The notes beneath the pieces are model-generated. The model was not told the DNA's origin. It was given only the letters and a program-made list of their open reading frames with translations, and did not search any database. The position numbers were made by a program, and so were the translations under genes. From Siphonodentalium dalli (Eukaryota > Mollusca > Scaphopoda > Gadilida > Siphonodentaliidae), in the NCBI GenBank assembly GCA_032622095.1, contig CP136063.1:79649980-79713979 (forward strand): 64,000 nucleotides of DNA. Reading direction: 5' to 3'. Of this stretch, positions 1 through 10,769 are shown piece by piece (positions within the stretch are counted from its first letter, which is position 1; each line of letters starts with the position of its first letter).

Positions 1-616
1 AGCATATTTCATTCTGATTCAATAACCTGACTGAAATATATGTCCGGACGGACAATCAGACAGACTTATGGACAAACTGAAGATGATTAATGATGGATGG
101 ATAGATTAATGTCGACGAAAACGATGATGAGTTAGTGAAGTGAAACACTCTTCTTACTATTTTTCAGTGAATTTTTAATTTGTACACTCTAAAATGGGCA
201 GATTGAACACAAATTCGAACTGGACCTGTATTTTTATGTGGGTAATCCACATACCAAATTTTAAAACAATCAGATATCTAAAACTAAAGTTATCATCTGA
301 AAACCATCTCGGACGGATGGCCATCGATGATTTCCCCTGAAATTTTTGTTCGGGGGACAAAAATAGTTAACGGCATACGTAGAATTATGCTGTAAAATTT
401 CTTGGCAGAAATGAATGATATATTCTTCGAAAGGGTGTAGTGGTTGACTAGTAAATTTAGTTTAAAGTAGTGAAATAAGTATATAACATGTCTTTAAAAT
501 ATTGATGTAATTTTGTTTTATAAAATTAGCAAAATTTTGTGGTGATTTTAATATATGATAAATGTTTCAGTAAAATAGCTATATACATTTATATATGACA
601 ACAATCTGCAAATGAG
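1..616. other. Unassigned AT-rich DNA with a short GGAC-type tract
   Basis: No supported gene. The first 60 bases contain GGACGGACAATCAGACAGAC, and GGACGGATGG recurs near 311. This type of tract also closes the longer repeats near 6840 and 16735, so the segment may be the decayed edge of one of them. The 61-residue open frame on the minus strand at 175-360 has no recognisable motif. Confidence 0.4.
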
Positions 617-831
617 TTAACACTTCCATGACTGGAGCTTCCTGATATTTTGTAAAAACCATAGGCGGCCTCGCATATGTAAGATAAATCATTGGCCTAA
701 CAATTTTTACCTTGACATTGTAAGCCAGTTCATTCTCTTATATATGTGAGGTTCCCTATTGAACCTTGAATATAGACTGGCACAGGGTCTTTAATACTGC
801 ACCAGCACGTCTCCCATCATGAAAGGGTTAA
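617..831. mobile_element. Family A TTAA-flanked miniature element, copy 1
   Basis: The element is bounded by TTAA at 617-620 and 828-831. The right tip reads CATGAAAGGGTTAA and the left tip TTAACACTTCCATGA, an imperfect inverted repeat. Inside is a decayed form of the shared hairpin (CATTCTCTTATATATGTGAG near 733) followed by GGCACAGGGTCTTTAAT. It is non-coding. TTAA duplication with CCCTTT tips suggests piggyBac-like mobilisation (inference). This copy is more diverged than the one at 13955. Confidence 0.75.
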
Positions 832-1114
832 CAGTTAGATTCTTAAATGGATTCTCCCGTTTAGTTCTACATGTATACATTTAAAGATGTATTCAAGGTT
901 CCAGGCTAATTTTTTCTCCACCTCTCTCACTTTTTATTTAGATTCCGTAGTGTATAAAACAATATGTTTGGTTTGAGAGGTGTTACGTGAAATATGCTAT
1001 TTTTTTTGTTTTTATTGATTTTTCTTTGTATTCAATTCATATCGTTTCCATGTTTTAGAGAGACAACAAAAATTATTTTGTTATTTTTCAAAACCAAATT
1101 CATTTTCTCTTGTA

Positions 1115-1563
1115 TTAAAGGTACTCAATCCGATCAGATGGTCCCCATATCATCAAAATACAACAACAACAACATTTCTTCAAAATACGCTTTAGTTATC
1201 AGAATCGATTAATTGCAATAAAATAATGCTAACCACTGTCAACTATGGTATGTTATTTATCAACATTTTGTTCAACGAAATATGGCCATATTATCACTTG
1301 AGTATCACGATATTTGGCCGTATTACCACTTGATTTTAGAGTTATCTATCTTCATCCGCAATTTTTCTAAGACCATTCGTTTGATGGCTCTTTTCTGGGC
1401 CATAAATAATTGCACATCTCGAGAAATAACAAACTTCAAAAATCAACATCTGATCACTCTGAGCTTCGATGGGTGGGTTCCTCGACTCGGAATCAAATAT
1501 TTTTAACCCCCAAGCCAAAGAAATAATAATTTTGGAGCGTTAATTCGAATAACGCATCTTTAA
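1115..1563 (+). mobile_element. Family E (subtype E1) TTAA-flanked element, copy 1
   Basis: The left end is TTAA followed by AGGTACTCAATCCGATC. The right end is AATAACGCATCT followed by TTAA, an imperfect inverted repeat of the left. Internal landmarks recur in all E1 copies: CAACAACAACA near 1160, CAACATTTTGTTCAACGAAA near 1261, TTCCTCGACTCG near 1478, and a run of five Cs near 1507. It has no coding capacity. The AGG tip sets it apart from the CCCTTT families A, B, C and J. It could be Kolobok-like, since that superfamily also targets TTAA, but this is inference. Confidence 0.8.
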
Positions 1564-1690
1564 ATAGTTCTTGTTTATCTGTCATATTTGGTTTTCAATT
1601 TTTTTTTCAAAAGAACAAATCAGAAAACTATTTTCAATTATATTTTGTTGTGGTTGTTGTAACTGGAGGGCTGGAACACTGAATACATCT

Positions 1691-1938
1691 TTAACCCTTT
1701 CATGACGGGAGCTGTGCCGGTGCAGCATTAAAGATCCTGTGCCAGTGCATTCTGTCAAATATGCAAGTCTCCCATAGGGAACCTTGCGTATATAAGAGAA
1801 TGCTCTGGCTTACAAGTTCAAGGTAATATTGTTAGGCCAATGTACTACATATGCGAGGCTACATATGGCATATTTAAGACAATGCATTGGCATAGTGTTC
1901 TCTGAAAATTTCAAGAAGCTCCAGTCATGGATGGGTGA
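1691..1938. mobile_element. Family A TTAA-flanked miniature element, copy 2
   Basis: It begins TTAACCCTTTCATGACGGGA at 1691. The right end is eroded: CCAGTCATGGATGGGT near 1922 replaces the expected CATGAAATGGTTTAA. Two internal hairpins derived from the shared module are visible near 1747-1812 and 1838-1892, both with substitutions. The short open frame at 1829-2113 crosses the element edge and a C run, and is not a gene. Confidence 0.75.
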
Positions 1939-2023
1939 TATGTGTGGATGCACTGATAAAATAAGGTCTCCAGTGTATTCTATATCAAAGTTTTGTGCCT
2001 TTACCGAAAAAACAATTATCCCT

Positions 2024-2049
2024 CCCCCCCCCCCCCCCCCCCCCCCCCC
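2024..2049 (+). repeat. C homopolymer, 26 bases
   Basis: Uninterrupted run of 26 C on the plus strand, preceded by CCT. It is one of at least fifteen C or G runs of 10 or more in the window. Its exact length may be unreliable in sequencing. Confidence 0.95.
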
Positions 2050-2456
2050 AACTTCCAGAAAATTATTTTTGAGGTATATCTGGTCCGGTTGTTGTCAGTA
2101 TAACCAGGTATGACCACTATCATGACAGTGATCGGTGGTATTAATTTTGTCATGTCTCAGTCTTTTTAAAAAGTTCTGGACAAAAAGCTATAATATCTAG
2201 TGTAGGCCCACGCTCAACTGATAAACAGTGAATAAAAAACAAATATAAAAATGACAAATTAACCCTTAATATATTCATAAGTATTAATTTGGCAATTTAA
2301 ATTTCTGAGAATTTCCCATTATTTTTACCTACTTCATTTAAGAAAAACCTACCCAATAGTAATTGTGCAGGTCATTTTGACCTAAACCATTCAGAAAATT
2401 ATAATCAGACCCAATAAGTTATTAGCTGAACATCCCTTTAAATAAATGAATGATAA

Positions 2457-2933
2457 TTAAAGGTACTCAACCCGTAAAGAGGGTCCCCATCTCAACAGAT
2501 TCCAACAACAACAATCCGATCAGAGGGTCCTATATTACTATTTCTTTGGCTTTGGGGGTAAAAAATATTTGATTCGAGTCGAGGAACCCATCAAACAAAG
2601 CTCAGAGTTATTAGATATTGATTTTTCAAATTTGTTATGTTCTCGAGATGAGTACCAATAACTGCCGTAATCTGCTCTGGATGTGTACCTCAAATCTATT
2701 CAAACAGACAAGGATGAATAACTCTAAAATCAAGTGGTAATTTTAACGCAATTGTGACTGAGTTCTGGGCCAGATAGTATTCCCGATAATGAAAAATAAT
2801 AGATTTATAAAATCGATATCTAACAAATCTGAGCTTTGATGGGTGACTTCCTCGACTCGAATCAAATATTTTTGACCCCCGAAGCCATTGAAATAGTAAT
2901 TGCGAGGAGTTTTATCGGGTTGAGTACCTTTAA
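2457..2933. mobile_element. Family E (subtype E2) TTAA-flanked element with long arms, copy 1
   Basis: TTAA at 2457-2460 is followed by AGGTACTCAACCCG. The mirror CGGGTTGAGTACCT is followed by TTAA at 2930-2933. Unlike subtype E1, the two halves are long inverted repeats of roughly 150 to 200 bases. ATTTGATTCGAGTCGAGGAA occurs near 2568 and its complement near 2850. The copy at 34262 is the same subtype in the opposite orientation. It is non-coding and may form a long foldback. Confidence 0.85.
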
Positions 2934-3106
2934 TATAGTAAATGGCTGATAACGAATATTAATTTTTAGGGGGTTAACTTTATCACTTAGTTTTTGGCAT
3001 AAAATTTGAGGTAAAATGAATGTAAAATGATAGTTTCTTAAACCTGTTTACCCTCTGGAATGCTGGAAGTTGTAACGTGTTTCACTGACCACTTCAAGAT
3101 GTCAGC

Positions 3107-3323
3107 TACAGTAATGCCCTAATTAATCGACTCCTTAACCACAGCAGAATTATGGGTAACTTTTCAGGATTTAGTCGGAAATATGGCTTGTTGCCATTCA
3201 TTGGAAAGCTCGCAGCGAGAGCTTTTCGATGAATGGCAACAAGCCATATTTCCGACTAAATCCTGAAAAGTTACCCATAATTCTGCTGTGGTTAAGGAGT
3301 CAATTATTTAGAGCATTACTGTA
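3107..3323. mobile_element. Family G near-perfect palindromic hairpin, copy 1
   Basis: Two arms of about 105 bases are almost exact reverse complements, with about five mismatches. They meet at a tiny loop near 3212 (AAGCTCGCAGCGAGAGCTT). The tips are TA-CAGTAATGCYCTAA with TA on both sides, as expected for a Tc1/mariner-type miniature element (inference from TA plus CAGTA tips). It has no open frame of interest. Arm identity this high implies recent insertion or gene conversion between arms. Confidence 0.85.
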
Positions 3324-3734
3324 TTTATACTGTAAATGATTGTAAGATCATTCAGAGCATTACTTCCAATCATGAGTTCTCTAATGTCATCAACACACTC
3401 TGAAATATCTGAAAATTGAGAAAATAAAAGACATTCTAAGTGTCTCAAAAAATGGTACATAAACATATCATGATCCATCATTGATAGTTCAATATAATTG
3501 TACAATTCAAAAAAGTTTGTATCTATATCAACGATGGCCTACGGAAATTATAGTTTGTATCAAATGTAATTAATTACATCCATTTTAATATTTCTAATAT
3601 TTTACAATAGATTTCCAAAATACTAATGTATTTAGATATAATTATATTCGGCTAGAAGTGAACATTGAATATAGGAATTTTGTCATGGCAATATGTGACA
3701 TCACGGCAACGTCACTATAAAGTTTCCAATATAA

Positions 3735-4887
3735 TAAACAATATTTCTTGGTCAATAATCTTGGAGTCCTAATATAATTACACAGATTAAAGGCACGATG
3801 CAGAATCACAAACTCTTTAAAAATAGCTTCGTGATTTATCAGGGATTCCGCTATACCGGCAGGGGGTCCCTTTGACGGCCCCGTTCCCCTAGCCAAGTTT
3901 TCCCCTAGCCAAGTTTTTCTCTGAGTTTCCTCTGACGCATTCCCCTCACAGGCCCCTTGAACCCCTTGTTTTAAAGCAAACTCCTTGAAAACCCTGGAAT
4001 TTCGTGTAACCGTAAAACCCTCAGTATATCGATTCGTAATATATAGCCGGAAACGATATATTTTGTGTACGATGCGAATGCGATATTTGTGACGTAACTC
4101 TACCAATGAAATGTCATAGCTTCGTTGGTTACCAAGTATATATCTTTCCCGCCGATAGCAATACTCGCGAGTCAATTTCAATTGTGTGACCCCCCCCCCC
4201 CCCCCCCCCCCCCCCGCCCAATAAAGCATCATAGCTAACACTTTCCCACCGATAGCAGCAATTCTCTCGATGTAATTTCAATTGTGTGACCCCAAATGAT
4301 TGAATGCGACAACAAAATAGTTCTGAGCTTTTTAAACCAGTGTTCGTAGATCGAATTAATTTTTAAAAGACGAGTGAATGTTACTGTTGGTCATGAACTT
4401 CTCTTGATGACTTGGCGAGGCACCTCCTCAAGAGTATAGTTGAATTTTAACTGGTACGAAATATCATAGTACATTTAATTATTCTACCCACCGGAAATAA
4501 AAAATAAATCTGAAGCTAGTCTCAGTTAAAAGTTTGTTTTTATTTCACTCAGTTCAATCACAACAATGTGGTTAATTGACCGACGGTTGTATCACATAAA
4601 CGATGTAAATTGTTACATTTCTTGTTTTAATTTTGAGAATGTATACATACCAGAATTATAATCGTAATTCGCGCTCTGGGCGTGCTGGACAATGCATTTC
4701 TAGTGTTGCACTTTTCAAAATTTTCGAAGCAGGTGTTCGTGTTTTCCCCTATCTACAAACCGGCCCCATTCCCCTATCCCTAGCGGAAACCCTGGATTTA
4801 TAAGCTTGTGATTCTGCACGATGCCTTTAAACTGTGTAATTAACCAGTAGAACAAGATTATTTCTTAAGCAATTTATTGTTTAAATA
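3735..4887. mobile_element. 1.15-kb element with roughly 100-base inverted ends
   Basis: Left arm landmarks in order are AATAATCTTG (3753), AATTACACAG (3776), then TTAA-AGGCACGATGCAG (3787) and CAGGGATTCCGCTA (3840). The right arm carries the reverse complements in mirror order: TAGCGGAAACCCTGG (4780), CTGCACGATGCCT-TTAA (4814), CTGTGTAATT and CAAGATTATT (ending near 4865). The TTAA lies inside the arms, so it need not be the target duplication here. A 199-residue minus-strand frame (3642-4241) runs through it but shows no family motif and reads glycine through a C run. I treat it as chance. Confidence 0.65.
4141..4293 (+). repeat. Tandem duplication of about 98 bases, one copy with a 26-C expansion
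   Basis: TTTCCCGCCGATAGCA then CAATTTCAATTGTGTGAC at 4145-4190 recurs with small changes at 4241-4290. In the downstream copy the phrase ends GACCCCAAATG. In the upstream copy the same position is an uninterrupted C run at 4190-4215. The pair suggests the long C run arose by slippage from a four-C seed. Confidence 0.8.
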
Positions 4888-5268
4888 ATTTAAATTTAAA
4901 TTAATTACAATTATTTTTAATTACAGTTAAGAGGTTAAAGGAACATATTTTAGCTAAATTATGAGGCAAAGTCTACATAAAGCACACGTTAAATAGAACA
5001 ATATTGACCTAAATTTCAGTACATTACAAGCTACAATCTTTAGGGTGTGCAATAAACATAGAACAACACAGTTGTGTGAACATGTTAACGTTATTGCACA
5101 TGTTTGTTGCGTAGCCAGATAAAACTTGAACCTACGGTTTTTATTTTACCATTGCATCACAATAAACTTGTACAATAACGTTAACAAGTTCACAAGTCTA
5201 AGCGAAGTCGAGAAAAAAGTTTGAATGGACTCTTTCTTTTGAAGTGGGAATAGACTTTTTATATATAG
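4888..5268. other. Unassigned AT-rich DNA
   Basis: No gene or clear element. Two phrases near 5030-5200 (AATAAACATAGAACAACAC and ACAATAACGTTAACAAGTTC with flanking matches) suggest a decayed inverted pair, but the arms are too diverged to call. Confidence 0.3.
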
Positions 5269-5410
5269 AATATACGCATAGTGTTTCTGAATAACAAATT
5301 TAATCCACGAGTGGGATTGGCGATTTACACCACTTGCTGAAGCTCGTGGTGTAAATAGCCAATCCCACTCGTGGATTAAATTTGTTATTCAGAAACACTA
5401 TGCGTATATT
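5269..5410. mobile_element. Family P near-perfect hairpin, copy 1
   Basis: Arms AATATACGCATAGTG and CACTATGCGTATATT bound a palindrome of about 65 bases per arm. The inner stem includes CCACGAGTGGGATTGG and its complement, around a small loop near TTGCTGAAGCT. Arm mismatches are very few. A related, more diverged hairpin lies at 41542-41681, and both are followed on the right by a TTATGCCA phrase. Probably a non-autonomous transposon remnant. Confidence 0.8.
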
Positions 5411-5609
5411 TTGTTTATGCCACGATCTTTACAATGCGATGGATAAACAACTAAATATATAGAGTTATGCTTCCTGGAATTGTGTTGGTGGGGGGGGGGA
5501 CTAGAATCTGCATTCAAAAAATCTTGTTGGTGATTTGTGTATTATCTCAGAACACAAACAATCTGGGTGGGAGAGGAAACTCATACTCTACAGGCTACAT
5601 AAAGATCAG

Positions 5610-6155
5610 CAGGCTTCAAAGTATATGGTGCTGGTCATTTGCAGAATGAAGTCCCCAAAGGGTGAATTTAGTGCTGCTGCAGTAATGCCCTAATTAATCG
5701 ACTGCTTAACCCAGCAGAATTATGGGTAACTTTTCAGGATTTAGTCTTTCGGAAATATGGCTTGTTGCCATTCTTCGAGGGGGAAATTCAATCTGGAAAG
5801 TTTTCCAGATTGAATTCAAACTTTCCAGATTGAATTTCCCCTCGAAGAATGGCAACAAGCCATATTTCCGACTAAATCAGACTAAATCCTGAAAAGTTTC
5901 CCATAATTCTGCTGGGTTAAGCAGTCGATTAATTAGGGCATTACTGTACCTCACACAGTGGACTAGTATCACCAAATTGATCCTCTGGGGACCTCATTCT
6001 ACATGGCCTCATCTGCTATGGGAGACCTAGACATCAATTTAAGTTTCCAGATGGTGAAGGTGGTGATGTGCACCCATTGGGCACCTCGATTATACATTGT
6101 GTCATCTGGAAATTTGGGGATACAGTTGTATAGTGAAACTAAACTAAACTAGAGG
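5610..6155. mobile_element. Family H repeat, copy 1, split by a G hairpin
   Basis: The first part is AGGCTTCAAA near 5611 and GCAGAATGAAGTCCCC near 5641, then GGTGAATTTAGTG. The family G palindrome interrupts at 5680-5946. The second part resumes with GTATCACCAAATTGATCC and GACCTCATTCTA. It runs to CAATTTAAGTTTCCAG and ends in AACTAAACTAAACTAG near 6140. Other H copies (8970, 53395, 60045) show the same order without the interruption, which supports G inserting into H. Confidence 0.75.
5680..5946. mobile_element. Family G hairpin, copy 2, nested in family H
   Basis: The ends are CAGTAATGCCCTAATTAATC and its complement GATTAATTAGGGCATTACTG. The arms also share CAGCAGAATTATGGGTAAC and AATATGGCTTGTTGCCATTC with the copy at 3107. 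The centre differs, carrying an extra small inverted repeat of TTTCCAGATTGAATT. TA follows the right end. The left flank reads TG rather than TA, so the duplication is not exact. Confidence 0.8.
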
Positions 6156-6245
6156 TGTGACTGTCCCAATGGGACTACGGATACCCCCCTGTTTTTAAAA
6201 TACTAAGATGTTTCACATGTCAGTAAATATTAGTTAAAATAATAA

Positions 6246-6925
6246 AATAACAGTTCCCATTGCAGGTGTACAACCATAACCCTAATCTTAAACCTATTAA
6301 CCGAAAAATGTAGGAATAAAAGCTTGGACAAAATTATGTATGTTGCGAAAAAAATTCTAAGTAAAAAAAGGGGAATAACTCCACACAAAAAATGTCGGAC
6401 AGACGTCATAATCGCAGGTGCACAGGTTCCCATGGTACTAAATATCAGTGCCAAGATTAAAAAACATTGACCGAAAATTGTAGGAATAAAAGCTCGGACA
6501 AAATTATGCATGTTGCAAAAAAGTTTCTAAGTCGAAAAAGGGGGATAACTCCCCCAAAAAATGTCAGACAGACGTCATAATCGCAGGTGCACAAGTTCCC
6601 ATGGTACTAAATATCTGTGCCACGTTTTTAAAAAATTGACCGAAAAATGTAGGAATAAAAGCTCGGACAAAAGTATACATGTTGCGAAAGTTTTCTAAGT
6701 CGAAAAAGGGGAGATAACTCCACCAAAAAATGTCTGACAGACGTCATAATCGCAGGTGCACAGGTTCCCATGGTGGTTGAAGTCTGTGCCAAGTTTCACG
6801 GAAATTGATCAAAAAACGACTGAGAAAAACTCCGGACAAATTTGTGTCCGCGGACGGACGACGGACAAGCTGACTCCAGTATACCCCCCCCCCCCTAACT
6901 TCGTTGCGGGGGGTATAAAAACAAA
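6246..6925 (+). repeat. 168-base tandem array ending in a C/G hairpin
   Basis: About three and a half units are marked by GCAGGTGCACAGGTTCCCATGG or close variants near 6265, 6413, 6583 and 6751 (spacing about 150 to 170). Each holds TGTAGGAATAAAAGC and an AAAGGGG-ATAACTC box. The last unit leads into GTCCGCGGACGGACGACGG. The array then ends in ATACCCCCCCCCCCC, a short loop, and GGGGGGTATA near 6912, which can form a hairpin. The block at 16400-16790 has the same design. No coding potential. Confidence 0.8.
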
Positions 6926-6982
6926 ACAAAACTTTCTAAAGAAACTAAAAAACTTGTTAATTTGATAGTAAAGACACTTTCC

Positions 6983-7075
6983 AGATAAGATGAGGCCTAA
7001 GCAGAATGAGGTCCCCATAGGGTGAATTTAGTGATGCTAGCCGCTAGCCTGCGGGGTCTGCGCTGGCTAGTCGAA
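6983..7075. mobile_element. Family H fragment
   Basis: GCAGAATGAGGTCCCC then GGTGAATTTAGTGATGCTAG matches the head of H. It is followed by a decayed GC-rich hairpin (GCTAGCCGCTAGCC). The preceding ATAAGATGAGGCCTAA matches the flank of the H fragment near 53718, so both fragments share context outside the H core. Confidence 0.6.
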
Positions 7076-8035
7076 GTTTCCTTCAACATAAACTAGCTAG
7101 TGAAATTGGTTGGAATAATGTTGTTTTACGTAAAAATCTGTGTATATATCTTTTATATTAGGGTTTAGGCATTGTTAACCTGTTTGCCTAAAATCCCTAT
7201 TAAATGTAATAAAATGTCCCAATTGTGACAGTTCAGTACATCGGAAAGAGTTGTCAACTGAAAGTAGTAATGTAAAGCAAAAAATATATTTTATCACAGT
7301 GTCTACAAATAATACAAACTTATTTGACCTCACAAAGTGACAAAGTGAATTAAATGTAAACAAACCAAGAATTATAATTTGACTGAAGCAGGGAACCTTC
7401 TGGTGATTATGCGGCATATTCTAAGTGCAATTTAACATGAAAGTTATTTTACAATACATCATTATTCTGATGTATATAGCATCATGTATTGGTTTGTAGG
7501 GTAAAATCAATAAAAACTGACAAAAAAAAATCCCGCCATTTGATCACCCAACTGGATTGTTTCACATCACTTTATTAAAGAAAGGATACTATAATAGTGG
7601 ATAATAATCATTCTTTTGATAAGTAAGAATGTGTGACTCCTTATAAGTTGTTATCCAAACACATGTGAGAGAATTTACCGACTAACTATTAAGGAATGTA
7701 CATATAAGGATTTTAATGAGATCTAGTTATATTCTGACAGGTGATTGCTTGAAACTTTTTGGCATAAAGATTGGCCAAACAAAATTTCATTTGACCATTT
7801 TCAAGAAATCTGGCCATTGGCCAAGTTGGCTACCAACATCGCGAACCGCGCTTGTGTCAATATTATTGCAAAATGTTTTACCTGTGGGTCAGAGATCAGT
7901 ATTGATTTTGAGATGAATAATCTGTGTTCCCTTTCATCGAATCGCCACAGGTGTAACAAACATCCTGCAAAAATTAAAGTGAAGTGGAAAACTCCACTGG
8001 GGTGTTCAAATTGGAATATAGAGGATCTCCAAAGA
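7076..8035. other. Unassigned AT-rich DNA
   Basis: No repeat boundary or gene is supported. Overlapping open frames on both strands at 7716-8133 lie partly in the arms of the next hairpin and have no family motif. Confidence 0.35.
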
Positions 8036-8156
8036 GTTATGTTGGGATATAAGAATTTATGAAAGGAGTTTGATAAATTTGATTCACAAGAGTCATAGAC
8101 GAGTTCTGAATCAAATTTATCAAACGGTTTCATAAAATATTATATCCCAACATAAC
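8036..8156. mobile_element. Imperfect hairpin of about 50-base arms
   Basis: GTTATGTTGGGATATAAGAA at the left pairs with ATTATATCCCAACATAAC at the right. Further in, TTTGATAAATTTGATTCA pairs with TGAATCAAATTTATCAAA. The loop is about 20 bases. It fits a small foldback element. No second copy was recognised in this window. Confidence 0.65.
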
Positions 8157-8969
8157 GAGTAGAATATCTTGTATATCACATGAAAAAAATTAGAGCTTTA
8201 ATTATTTTTAACAAATCAAAATCCTTCGTCAAGGTTTATTGATTTCCATGACATCGCACGAACGTTCATAAATTAGGGCCAATTTCGGCATTTGCTTTTC
8301 ATTTATAACTGAGCATGCCAGCCCTTGTTTGACTTAAGTTGAAACATTTGTTGTGAATAATTGACAACATGTTATGATATAGATAATCATATGTCAATGT
8401 AACCCTGCATAACTGTGGTTAACCAGTTAACATTGGTTAATTCAAATGGTTATCCAGTCATGAAAATCCCGTAACATATTATACACCGACATAATATGTA
8501 ACCATTTCAGCCCTATGAACAAAGCATTTTGCATCGCCTGATGTTGGTGTCATGCGCAGCTTTTCGAAATAGTATTATTCCACCTGAATCAATGTAAAGA
8601 CGCATGGTCATTTTGTTGCTGTGATGCCATGTGATATGTATCTAATTTGCATGTGCGGCATGGGAAGCACGTGACTATTTATAACATGTGAGAGATAAGG
8701 AAATATGTAATGGCTTTTTTAATGATATAATAGGGGTTTCATGTGATATATTTTATATCTAAATTTTATATATAGCACCAGCGACTCTTGTTGATGGAAT
8801 CATTGAAATTTGTTTATCGGCAATAAATTCATCCCAAATTGAGGAGTAAATATTTACAAAGTTTGTGCAGACAGGAAGTTCAGAGATCAGGATTTCTGAA
8901 ACGGTACAATCTATGTTGTTGGAATTTCCGGTAATATCAGTTGAATGTTATATTCTTCCTGTGGGCACA
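8157..8969. other. Unassigned AT-rich DNA
   Basis: Nothing supported. Short mirrored phrases (GTGGTTAACCAGTTAAC near 8415, ACATATTATACACC near 8473) are too brief to assign. Confidence 0.3.
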
Positions 8970-9205
8970 AGTCTGCATATAGTGTGTCTGTCATTTGCAG
9001 AATGAGGTCCCCAGAGGGTGAATTTAGTGACGCTATCCCGCAAGGCGGCCTAGCATCACCAAATTCATCCTCTCGGAACCTCATTCTGATTTATAGGACT
9101 CAACTTCTATGAGAGACCTACTGTAGGACCAGATTGAATTTCCCCAGTTGAAGTTGGTGATGTTTACTCATTAGTCACCTTGATTATGCATTTTATCTTC
9201 TGCAA
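8970..9205. mobile_element. Family H repeat, copy 2
   Basis: TAGTGTGTCTGTCATTTGCA near 8979 is followed by GAATGAGGTCCCCAGAG. Then comes a small hairpin around CCCGCAAGGCGG, and the mirror GCATCACCAAATTCATCC and GGAACCTCATTCTG. The tail GATTGAATTTCCCCAG, GTCACCTTGATTATGCATTT corresponds to the longer H copies at 5610 and 53395. Confidence 0.75.
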
Positions 9206-9209
9206 ATTA

Positions 9210-9370
9210 GGGAATATAAAAACTCTCGCATATATAAGAGAATGCATTGGCTTACAAGGTTAAGGTAAATATGTTAGGTCAATGTATTCTCTTATATATG
9301 TGAGTCTCCCATAGGGAGCCTTGCGTATATAAGAGAATGCATTGACATAGGGTTTTCGCCAAATTTCAGA
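9210..9370. mobile_element. Family A fragment with one and a half shared hairpins
   Basis: It contains the right half of one shared hairpin (CTCGCATATATAAGAGAATGC near 9225, written here over the 20-base limit as CTCGCATATATAAGAG plus AATGC). A second hairpin at 9280-9350 is complete. Both CCCTTT tips are missing. It lies directly against the end of the H copy. Confidence 0.7.
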
Positions 9371-10017
9371 AAACTGCTTTTTGGCTCGGGACCCTTTCCC
9401 AAAATAGGTAGAAAAATCCCTAAATTACTACTAACCTGCAACTTTACCCACAAATTTCCCTTCATCATCAACTGTAGGATAACAGCCTTGTGATGTTGAT
9501 ATTTCATCATATTTTGCAAGGTTTATATAGGTAAGGCTGTGTAACAGCGGGTAGAACGAAGAACCACCTTCTTTGAAATTCTCTGTTTGGAAGACATAGT
9601 TATTCTTTTGTAGAAGAAGAAATGAGGAACCTGAGCGAAAAATGGAAAATTTCTAATATAAATACAATAAGAGTACCACTGTGCAGCATGGCATAATACA
9701 GCTGCTCATCCACACACAAAAATGTGTTATAAATAATTGCACTTATTATATGATCATAAACTTTCTTCTAAAATTCCAATACTAAATCATACGGAATTGA
9801 AGTTGATAAATCACGATATCTACTGGATTGTGCTATAAATAGCATGAGTTATTAATAGGAATTGTAAATCCCTGGGTTTTTCCAATGATAAAGTATCTAC
9901 GTCGTTGTGTATTTGATAGATCCATTTACATACATATGTATGGACGGGTCAGTAAGGTGTTTCAGGCATAATGGGACTTGATAACATTGCATGGTAGATC
10001 ATATAATAAAACACATG
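9371..10017. other. Unassigned AT-rich DNA
   Basis: No supported feature. The minus-strand frame at 9292-9519 overlaps the family A fragment and is a by-product of it. Confidence 0.3.
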
Positions 10018-10137
10018 TTGCATTGTTTCGAGGTTGACATGAGGATTTATTAACCCTTAGAAGTTAATATTAACTTGGAAGTTAATATTAACTTCCTCGG
10101 GTTGATAAATCCGCATGTCAACCTCGAAACAATGCAA
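10018..10137. mobile_element. Family Q hairpin, copy 1
   Basis: TTGCATTGTTTCGAGGTTGA at the left pairs with TCAACCTCGAAACAATGCAA at the right without mismatch. Inner stem GGATTTATTAACCC pairs with GGGTTGATAAATCC. The centre holds two direct copies of GAAGTTAATATTAACTT, itself palindromic. The diverged relative at 10600 shares the outer phrase GTCAACCTCGAA. Confidence 0.8.
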
Positions 10138-10599
10138 TAAATGTATATAAGCCATAGCAAGACTATTGCACTTAGCCGTAGCAGGACTAGGTCGAAGAAA
10201 ATTAAATGTCTTGATGCATCTTAAAAGTCAGAAAAAAATTATGGTCAGTCATTACGCTTTTTATTAAAATTTATTTTGACATATTCTTATGACTTTTCGT
10301 GTCTTCTGCAAGATTAAGAGAAGATTAATTCTTATTATATGATCATAAGTTTCTTTCCCCAAATTCCTATGTTAAAACGTAATGACAAAATTGAGATATC
10401 TAATGATGTTCACCTCATTAATGAAACAACAGGTTAATAACAGTTCTGAGTGACGTCAGATACATGTGGTTAACATAACTTATTATCTGACCTGAAAATA
10501 GATCAGGTTTTCCCAGCAATGTTCAACGTCCAATCAAAACGTGTTTCATATAATAAAACAGTTATTGAACTGTTTCTTGGTAGACAAGAAGAAATGTCA

Positions 10600-10695
10600 G
10601 CCCTTGGAAATCAATATTCACCTCGGCCTACGGCCTTGGTGAATATTGACTTCCAAGGGGTTGACAATTCCGTGTGTCAACCTCGAACCAATGTG
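10600..10695. mobile_element. Family Q hairpin, diverged relative
   Basis: CCCTTGGAAATCAATATTCACC pairs with GGTGAATATTGACTTCCAAGGG (each shortened in use: CCCTTGG with CCAAGGG, TCAATATTCACC with GGTGAATATTGA). The loop is TCGGCCTACGGCCTT. The outer right phrase TGTCAACCTCGAACCAATG matches the Q copy at 10018. A 64-residue open frame crosses it and is not regarded as a gene. Confidence 0.65.
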
Positions 10696-10769
10696 ATAAT
10701 TGTATATTATTAACTTTGTATAAACTGTCAAAAAAAACACAATGCTTTGTGTGTCATACATGATTGTGT

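Noticed and set aside
1829-2113. 94-codon frame with a run of prolines
   Set aside because: Crosses the end of a family A element and a 26-C run.
3642-4241. 199-codon open frame on the minus strand, the longest but one in the window
   Set aside because: It starts in a C run read as glycine, crosses the arm of an inverted-end element and has no recognisable motif.
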